A program made the position numbers and the translations under genes. DNA of 64,000 bases from a virus: positions 54,643 through 118,642 of IMG/VR virus record IMGVR_UViG_3300023172_000011; one strand, 5' to 3'. Of the stretch, positions 60,794 to 64,000 are shown one piece after another (the stretch's first letter is position 1; each line of letters begins with the position of its first letter). The notes under the pieces are model-generated. The model made no database searches. It worked only from the letters and a program-made list of their open reading frames with translations, and was not told the origin of the DNA.

Positions 60794-61016
60794 TGAGTGG
60801 TATTATAAAGGTCATCGCTGCCTGATCGAGCCGGATTATGAGGAAGACTGCGTTAAGGCGTGGCATATAGTTATCACGCCGGACGGTCGCAGGTTATGGG
60901 CCGACATTAGTCCTTATGAATGGGGGCGTCGGGTTGTTAACTTATGGATTGATAAGGGTTGTCCTAAGCGAACCGGCATAGGCCCGCTACATCTTGAAGA
61001 CTTAGAAGCGATGTAG
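60780..61016 (+). CDS. Small early protein (GTG start candidate)
   Basis: A 78-residue ORF (VWNHDEWYYKGHRCLIEPDY ...). GGAG lies nine bases before the GTG; an ATG 15 bases upstream has no ribosome site. It contains DGRRLWADISPYEWGRRVVN and a C-terminal basic part. No family. Confidence 0.5.
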   Translation: MWNHDEWYYKGHRCLIEPDYEEDCVKAWHIVITPDGRRLWADISPYEWGRRVVNLWIDKGCPKRTGIGPLHLEDLEAM

Positions 61017-61032
61017 TTAATTAAGCGGCGAC

Positions 61033-61055
61033 GAGTCGCCGCCATACGGCGGCTC
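61033..61055 (+). repeat. Hairpin repeat copy 3
   Basis: GAGTCGCCGCC-ATAC-GGCGGCTC can pair in two registers (inner GCCGCC/GGCGGC or outer GAGTCGCC/GGCGGCTC). CGTAAGACTCGGGAGG follows. Confidence 0.8.
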
Positions 61056-61115
61056 AAAATTTCTCACTATTCGTAAAACACGTAAGACTCGGGAGGATTT
61101 TTTCAAGAATACCTC

Positions 61116-61143
61116 TTGACAATGCCGATAATTATTGTATAAT
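61116..61143 (+). promoter_or_regulatory. Early promoter P9
   Basis: TTGACA and TATAAT are 16 bases apart with ATGCCGATA. Confidence 0.9.
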
Positions 61144-61181
61144 AGGAGTATAAGAAAACACAAACAACAGAAGGAAAAGAG

Positions 61182-61322
61182 ATGAAAACTTCAATCACAT
61201 CAGTTTATCAGCGTGGCGTTGGAATCGTTTGGGCTGTTCAAGCTCCCAACCGTGTGATTTTCACAAAAGAGGGAACTCTGGACGCTGCAAAAAAGTTGCA
61301 AAAAGATTTGAAATCCGCTTGA
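61182..61322 (+). CDS. Small early protein
   Basis: A 46-residue protein starting MKTSITSVYQRGVGIVWAVQ after AAGGA. It has a beta pair and a C-terminal basic helix (LDAAKKLQKDLKSA). Its TGA lies inside the -35 of the next promoter. Confidence 0.6.
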   Translation: MKTSITSVYQRGVGIVWAVQAPNRVIFTKEGTLDAAKKLQKDLKSA

Positions 61323-61346
61323 CATCTGGCCGACAAGCTGTATAAT
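61319..61346 (+). promoter_or_regulatory. Early promoter P10
   Basis: TTGACA and TATAAT are 16 bases apart, with GGCCGACA in place of the CCGATA motif. It points into the RNA leader described next. Confidence 0.85.
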
Positions 61347-61352
61347 GGGGGT

Positions 61353-61554
61353 ATGAGAAGCAGCGAGGTAAGCACCCAACGAACTGGGACGCTCGCGTAA
61401 GTCATCTCACTGATCTTTGACAATTTGGTAGTTCATTTTTGGAGTCGCCCTGATTCGAGGCGGTGCAGGCGAAAGCCGTAAGACTGACAATATCGGACGC
61501 GAACCGGATAGCCACAAGGTCACTGCCGGTAGCATTAAAATCCACTTTTTTTTT
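61353..61554 (+). ncRNA. Structured leader or small RNA with boxA-like site
   Basis: The stretch between P10 and a run of nine T (61546-61554) has no convincing ORF. It can form CCCA-ACGAAC-TGGG (61375-61388) inside AGCG/CGCT, a GGC-GAAA-GCC hairpin (61468-61477) and ACCGG...CCGGT (61503-61530). At 61411 it has TGATCTTTGACAATTTGG, close to rrn boxA (TGCTCTTTAACA), the NusB/S10 site. It may be an untranslated leader for the 61579 gene or a separate RNA. Confidence 0.5.
61411..61422 (+). promoter_or_regulatory. boxA-like antitermination element
   Basis: TGATCTTTGACA matches 9 of 12 bases of the E. coli rrn boxA TGCTCTTTAACA and also continues with AATTT as in that leader. It is preceded by a small hairpin, in the position of boxB. 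Confidence 0.45.
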
Positions 61555-61578
61555 ACACACCTTTAGAAAGGTTGATCC

Positions 61579-61779
61579 ATGAAGATCAAGCAAGTTGTGT
61601 CGATGAAGTATTCCAGCGGTCATACATCGTATTACGGTCTAGATTTTTACGATCCAGACGGAAATGAACTGTCCCTTAAAATGTCAGATGATGAACTGAT
61701 CGAATTCGCTAAGTGTGTCAATGACAAAGTACAGCGTATTCGGGAGGAGCGTGCTGCTGAAGAAGCTGCTCAACTTTAG
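61579..61779 (+). CDS. Small early protein
   Basis: A 66-residue protein starting MKIKQVVSMKYSSGHTSYYG after AAAGG. It has a beta lead and a C-terminal Glu/Arg-rich helix (VNDKVQRIREERAAEEAAQL). It follows the leader RNA and may be the coding part of that transcript. No family. Confidence 0.6.
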   Translation: MKIKQVVSMKYSSGHTSYYGLDFYDPDGNELSLKMSDDELIEFAKCVNDKVQRIREERAAEEAAQL

Positions 61780-61790
61780 GAGACGGAAGG

Positions 61791-61886
61791 GTGAATACTC
61801 TAATTGTATTATTGATCGTGGCAGTTCCGATTTTTCTTGTGGTCGGATCATTGATGTTCGATCCAGACAATAATGATGGAATGTGA
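61791..61886 (+). CDS. Tiny membrane protein 4 (GTG start)
   Basis: A 31-residue protein (NTLIVLLIVAVPIFLVVGSL, then an acidic end) with a single membrane helix. GTG lies behind AGGAG. In the same operon as the flanking small genes. Confidence 0.55.
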   Translation: MNTLIVLLIVAVPIFLVVGSLMFDPDNNDGM

Positions 61887-61887
61887 T

Positions 61888-61965
61888 ATGTGTTTATTCC
61901 CTTGGCTTGAGGATGATGAAGATGAAACCAGTTGTAAAGGTGGGAACGATCCTGCCAATCGGTAA
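61888..61965 (+). CDS. Very small acidic ORF (uncertain)
   Basis: A 25-residue ORF (MCLFPWLEDDEDETSCKGG ...), one base after the previous stop, with a weak ribosome site. It overlaps the 61922 gene in another frame. Reality uncertain. Confidence 0.25.
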   Translation: MCLFPWLEDDEDETSCKGGNDPANR

Positions 61966-62068
61966 AGTTGTGGAAATCCGGAATAAGTGTGTTATTCTGG
62001 AAACTAATGGTCGGCGAAGTGAAGTTAGCTTCGCAGATGTTGAAATATCTTTGAAAGGAGAAAAGTAG
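61922..62068 (+). CDS. Small beta-type protein
   Basis: A 48-residue protein starting MKPVVKVGTILPIGKVVEIR, ATG nine bases after GAGG; ATG at 61913 is an alternative. It ends with GRRSEVSFADVEISLKGEK and looks like an SH3-type barrel piece. It lies one base before the 62070 start. Confidence 0.55.
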   Translation: MKPVVKVGTILPIGKVVEIRNKCVILETNGRRSEVSFADVEISLKGEK

Positions 62069-62069
62069 A

Positions 62070-62267
62070 ATGATTAAGACTCACAAGCGTGTTGGAAGTC
62101 GCGTCAGTTTCTTGTACCCAGTCCACGGTACTATGAACGTTCTGCGGCGAGTAGCTGGAGAAGTTGTCGATAAGGGCGTCGGCCCCAACGGACCCTATCT
62201 AACTGTGCGAGAACTTAGCGGTCAGATCCGGAGCCTTAGCACTAAAAAGATCGTCAATGTTCGATGA
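62070..62267 (+). CDS. Small SH3-like basic protein
   Basis: A 65-residue protein starting MIKTHKRVGSRVSFLYPVHG after AAAGGAG. It has alternating short strands (RRVAGEVVDKGVGPNGPYLT) like a small KOW/SH3-type barrel. RNA or DNA contact is possible. It is followed by a strong terminator. Confidence 0.6.
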   Translation: MIKTHKRVGSRVSFLYPVHGTMNVLRRVAGEVVDKGVGPNGPYLTVRELSGQIRSLSTKKIVNVR

Positions 62268-62290
62268 TCTAATTTGAATCTCCTTTCGAG

Positions 62291-62326
62291 CGGGGGTCCG
62301 GCAGAGTGTTCGACCCCCGTTTTGTT
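62291..62326 (+). terminator. Intrinsic terminator
   Basis: CGGGGGTC / GACCCCCG forms an 8-bp perfect stem with a 13-base loop, followed by TTTTGTT. Confidence 0.9.
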
Positions 62327-62352
62327 AGGTTAATTAATTAAGTAGCCGCGAC

Positions 62353-62375
62353 GAGTCGCCCATTCAGGGCGGCTC
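62353..62375 (+). repeat. Hairpin repeat copy 4
   Basis: GAGTCGCCC-ATTCA-GGGCGGCTC followed by AAAAATTC, the same stem and loop as copy 2, with TTAATTAATTAAG before it. CGCAAAACACGGCGATTCT follows. Confidence 0.85.
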
Positions 62376-62474
62376 AAAAATTCTCGCAATTGGGAAAACC
62401 GCAAAACACGGCGATTCTCTAAAATAGGAAAGGCATTCCCACGAAAATAATCCGGAAAACATAAAGAACACTAC

Positions 62475-62502
62475 TTGACTTTGCCGATATAGATTGTATA
62501 AT
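62475..62502 (+). promoter_or_regulatory. Early promoter P11
   Basis: TTGACT and TATAAT are 16 bases apart with TTGCCGATATAGATTG. The expected start (+1 near 62509) is 3-5 bases before the tRNA-like RNA. Confidence 0.9.
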
Positions 62503-62512
62503 GAAAGAACAA

Positions 62513-62644
62513 GGGAACGCTTAATGGCAAGACTCCAGATTGCGACTCTCGGATTCAGATTAACTGCTACACGTTTCGCAGCGTGTGACCTTATGGCGAG
62601 TCTGATTGCTGGAGAGAATGTGAGTTCGATTCTCACCGTTCCCA
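62513..62644 (+). ncRNA. tRNA-like RNA with extended anticodon arm
   Basis: The ends pair as a 7-bp acceptor stem (GGGAACG 62513-62519; CGTTCCC 62637-62643) plus discriminator A. Directly before it, GTGAG-TTCGATT-CTCAC (62620-62636) is a textbook T arm. A short D-like arm CTT-AATGGC-AAG follows the 5' acceptor strand. CTCCAG (62533-62538) pairs with CTGGAG (62609-62614), but 70 bases lie between, with further helices GACTC/GAGTC and ACACG/CGTGT. No CCA is encoded. An overlapping ORF (62524-62697) would run into the next promoter, which makes it doubtful. Function unknown. Confidence 0.6.
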
Positions 62645-62679
62645 CTAAAATATTTCCAAAAAAAGTTCAAGTATACCCC

Positions 62680-62707
62680 TTGACAATGCCGATATAGATT
62701 GTATAAT
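62680..62707 (+). promoter_or_regulatory. Early promoter P12
   Basis: TTGACA and TATAAT are 16 bases apart with ATGCCGATATAGATTG; the last 14 spacer bases match P11. Confidence 0.9.
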
Positions 62708-62750
62708 GGGTGAAACAGTTCGAGTTTGTTTTCTTCATGGGAGTTTGATG

Positions 62751-63530
62751 ATGGTTGAGTTTTCCAAGGCTAACGCGAAGCTGGAAAGTCTGTACGATGT
62801 TCCTGAATTGCAGGAATGGTTCGGCAAGACAAGGCGGAAAATTTATTCCTTCGATTTATTGTCGGGATATTCTTGCCCGTTTGCTGAAAAGTGTTTCTCA
62901 AAAGTTAAGGAAACCGCTGGCAAACGTAGTATTCAGGACGGCCCCAAAACGGAATTCCGTTGTTTTTCCGCATCGCAGGAAGCGACGTTTCCAAGTACCT
63001 ATGATAAGCGGAAGCGTAATTTTGACGCCTTGCGTGGTTTGCATCTCAACGATATGATCCACGAACTTAACTCGTCATTGCCTAAGAATGCGGCTATCAT
63101 TCGCATCCATGTAGCAGGCGATTTCTTCTCGCCGGACTATATGTTCGCATGGATCAATGTCGCAATGATGCATCCGGATGTTCTGTTTTATGCCTATACT
63201 AAGTCGCTTTCTTATTGGCTGCGGTATAACAAGTATATCTCTCAACTCGATAACTTTGTTTTAACTGCATCGCGTGGTGGTCGTCAAGACGATATGATCG
63301 ACCAACACAATCTGCGAGAAGCTAAGGTTGTATTCTCAGAGGCAGAGGCAGACGCTCTAGGCTACGAGATCGACCACACTGACGAACACGCAGCAATTCC
63401 AGAGATTCGCGACGAATCGTTCGCACTATTGATTCACGGCGTGCAGCCTAAAGGCAGCGAAGCCGCCGCTGCGATTAAGGAACTTAAAAAACGTAAAGTT
63501 AAGTTTTCCTATAATCGAAAGGCGGTGTGA
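62751..63530 (+). CDS. Gp88-like phage protein
   Basis: A 259-residue protein of a phage family that I associate with Gp88 (function unknown). YSCPFAEKCFSKVKETAGK and KTEFRCFSASQEATF hold the three conserved Cys. IIRIHVAGDFFSPDYMFAWI and VLFYAYTKSLSYWLRY are the other family blocks. The start is the second of two adjacent ATGs, seven bases behind GGGAG. The Cys positions and the GD motif suggest a metal or cluster site and perhaps an enzyme; this is inference. P12 drives it directly. Confidence 0.7.
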   Translation: MVEFSKANAKLESLYDVPELQEWFGKTRRKIYSFDLLSGYSCPFAEKCFSKVKETAGKRSIQDGPKTEFRCFSASQEATFPSTYDKRKRNFDALRGLHLNDMIHELNSSLPKNAAIIRIHVAGDFFSPDYMFAWINVAMMHPDVLFYAYTKSLSYWLRYNKYISQLDNFVLTASRGGRQDDMIDQHNLREAKVVFSEAEADALGYEIDHTDEHAAIPEIRDESFALLIHGVQPKGSEAAAAIKELKKRKVKFSYNRKAV

Positions 63531-63533
63531 TTT

Positions 63534-63608
63534 ATGTTTGTTATAGTTTATTGGTTTGTTATTATTATCTTTACTGGTATGATCTTTGGCTCTATGACTA
63601 TTGATTAA
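63534..63608 (+). CDS. Tiny membrane protein 5
   Basis: A 24-residue protein that is almost all membrane helix (FVIVYWFVIIIFTGMIFGSM). AGGCGG precedes the ATG. It ends before a terminator. Confidence 0.5.
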   Translation: MFVIVYWFVIIIFTGMIFGSMTID

Positions 63609-63627
63609 ATAATACAAGCCGATCAAT

Positions 63628-63670
63628 AAGTGGGTCCGTTTAATATTAAGCGGGCCTGCTTATTTTATTA
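63628..63670 (+). terminator. Intrinsic terminator
   Basis: AAGTGGGTCCG / CGGGCCTGCTT is an 11-bp stem with three G-T pairs and a 12-base loop, followed by ATTTTATTA. Confidence 0.8.
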
Positions 63671-63697
63671 TATAATATTATAAGGGGCCGCAACGTC

Positions 63698-63715
63698 GCC
63701 GCTGCTCACAGCGGC
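63698..63715 (+). repeat. Hairpin repeat copy 5 (diverged)
   Basis: GCCGCT-GCTCAC-AGCGGC followed by TCAAAAATTC. CGCAAGACTCTGGGAAG follows 20 bases later. The 5' arm differs, but the 3' side and the tail match the other copies. Confidence 0.7.
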
Positions 63716-63794
63716 TCAAAAATTCTATAACTTGGGAAACCGCAAGACTCTGGGAAGTTTGGTTTTTCTGGAAGAAAAGTTGAAGATTTACGGC

Positions 63795-63822
63795 TTGACA
63801 AGTCGATACTATATGGTAGAAT
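63795..63822 (+). promoter_or_regulatory. Early promoter P13
   Basis: TTGACA and TAGAAT are 16 bases apart with GTCGATA in the spacer. Confidence 0.8.
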
Positions 63823-63873
63823 GGAGATGTAATGAGGAACGACACTAAAGCGGGATTTCTTTGGGAGATGATT

Positions 63874-64000
63874 AATGACTGAGTGGGATAAAGAAGTTGC
63901 CGATTTTATCAGCGAGTTTGGGACTTTTACCGCTGAGAACAAAGAGACTGCACAGACATTTCACATCGAAGAAGATGACAACTTCTATGATGAAGATGAC
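63874..64000 (+). CDS. Acidic early protein (partial)
   Basis: At least 42 residues, starting MTEWDKEVADFISEFGTFTA behind GGGAG and running out of the window. The visible end is very acidic (IEEDDNFYDEDD). Its character is like that of the acidic proteins at 58686 and 59281. Truncated by the window edge. Confidence 0.6.

Noticed and set aside
62494-62644. Ordinary tRNA gene
   Set aside because: The ends fit a tRNA, but no 7-base anticodon loop with T33 can be placed, and the length is 132 nt.
62524-62697. ORF of about 58 codons over the tRNA-like RNA
   Set aside because: It has a weak ribosome site, runs into the next promoter, and the same DNA shows a complete acceptor stem and T arm; RNA is the better reading, though not proven.
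59068-63717. The GC-rich hairpin repeats as intrinsic terminators
   Set aside because: They are followed by AAAAA, not T, on the plus strand, and on the minus strand the T run lies before the hairpin.

Overview
The window is a 64-kb segment of a larger genome of a tailed double-stranded DNA phage. Terminase, portal, capsid, tail-tube, tape-measure and fibre genes are all present, there is no host core gene, and the two ends run into further phage genes. I see a tail tube and a 2172-residue tape measure but no sheath or contractile baseplate gene, so a long, flexible, siphovirus-like tail is the best reading. By the usual rule of about 0.15 nm per tape-measure residue, the tail would be roughly 300 nm long. 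The genetic code looks standard. Genes start at Shine-Dalgarno sites, and early promoters are of the sigma-70 type (TTGACA/TATAAT). The host cannot be named from this sequence.

Layout. (1) Positions 1-5.1 kb, plus strand: an overlapping operon of glycosyltransferase-like and nucleotidyltransferase-like genes. (2) 5.1-7.7 kb, plus strand: a Vsr/EDxHD-type endonuclease, a possible recombination protein, and small or Cys-rich proteins, with one good terminator near 7.0 kb. (3) 56.5 down to 7.7 kb, minus strand: one long late region. In transcription order it holds a 51-aa leader ORF, a sigma-like factor, a candidate small terminase, GDP-mannose 4,6-dehydratase, HNH and ERCC4 nucleases, a ClpP-like protease, large terminase, portal, protease-scaffold, decoration protein, major capsid protein, fibre, LamG and repeat-fibre genes, a carbohydrate cassette (PRTase-HAD fusion, sulfotransferase, glycosyltransferase, TagD-like cytidylyltransferase), connector and tail-completion genes, tail tube, chaperone-like genes, tape measure, tail-tip proteins and a 2007-aa Cys-rich protein. 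(4) 56.6-64 kb, plus strand: an early-type region of about 20 very small genes served by 13 sigma-70 promoters.

How it works together. Early genes appear to be read by host RNA polymerase from promoters that share a CCGATA motif in the spacer. The phage sigma-like protein lies at the head of the late operon. A second motif (ATGGCGTATAGT, on the minus strand, without a consistent -35) sits in front of the portal, protease-scaffold, tail-tube and other late cistrons, so it is the natural candidate for the late promoter. The major capsid and tail-tube genes are each followed by a strong hairpin terminator, which would shape expression of the most abundant virion proteins.

Most unusual features: a promoter-driven tRNA-like RNA of about 132 nt with a hugely extended anticodon arm (62513-62644); a structured leader RNA carrying a boxA-like sequence (about 61353-61554); a hairpin-plus-promoter module repeated between early operons; a phage-encoded sugar activation, transfer and sulfation set; a PRTase-HAD fusion; a J-domain-like HPD motif inside the tape measure; and several membrane proteins of 24-37 aa.
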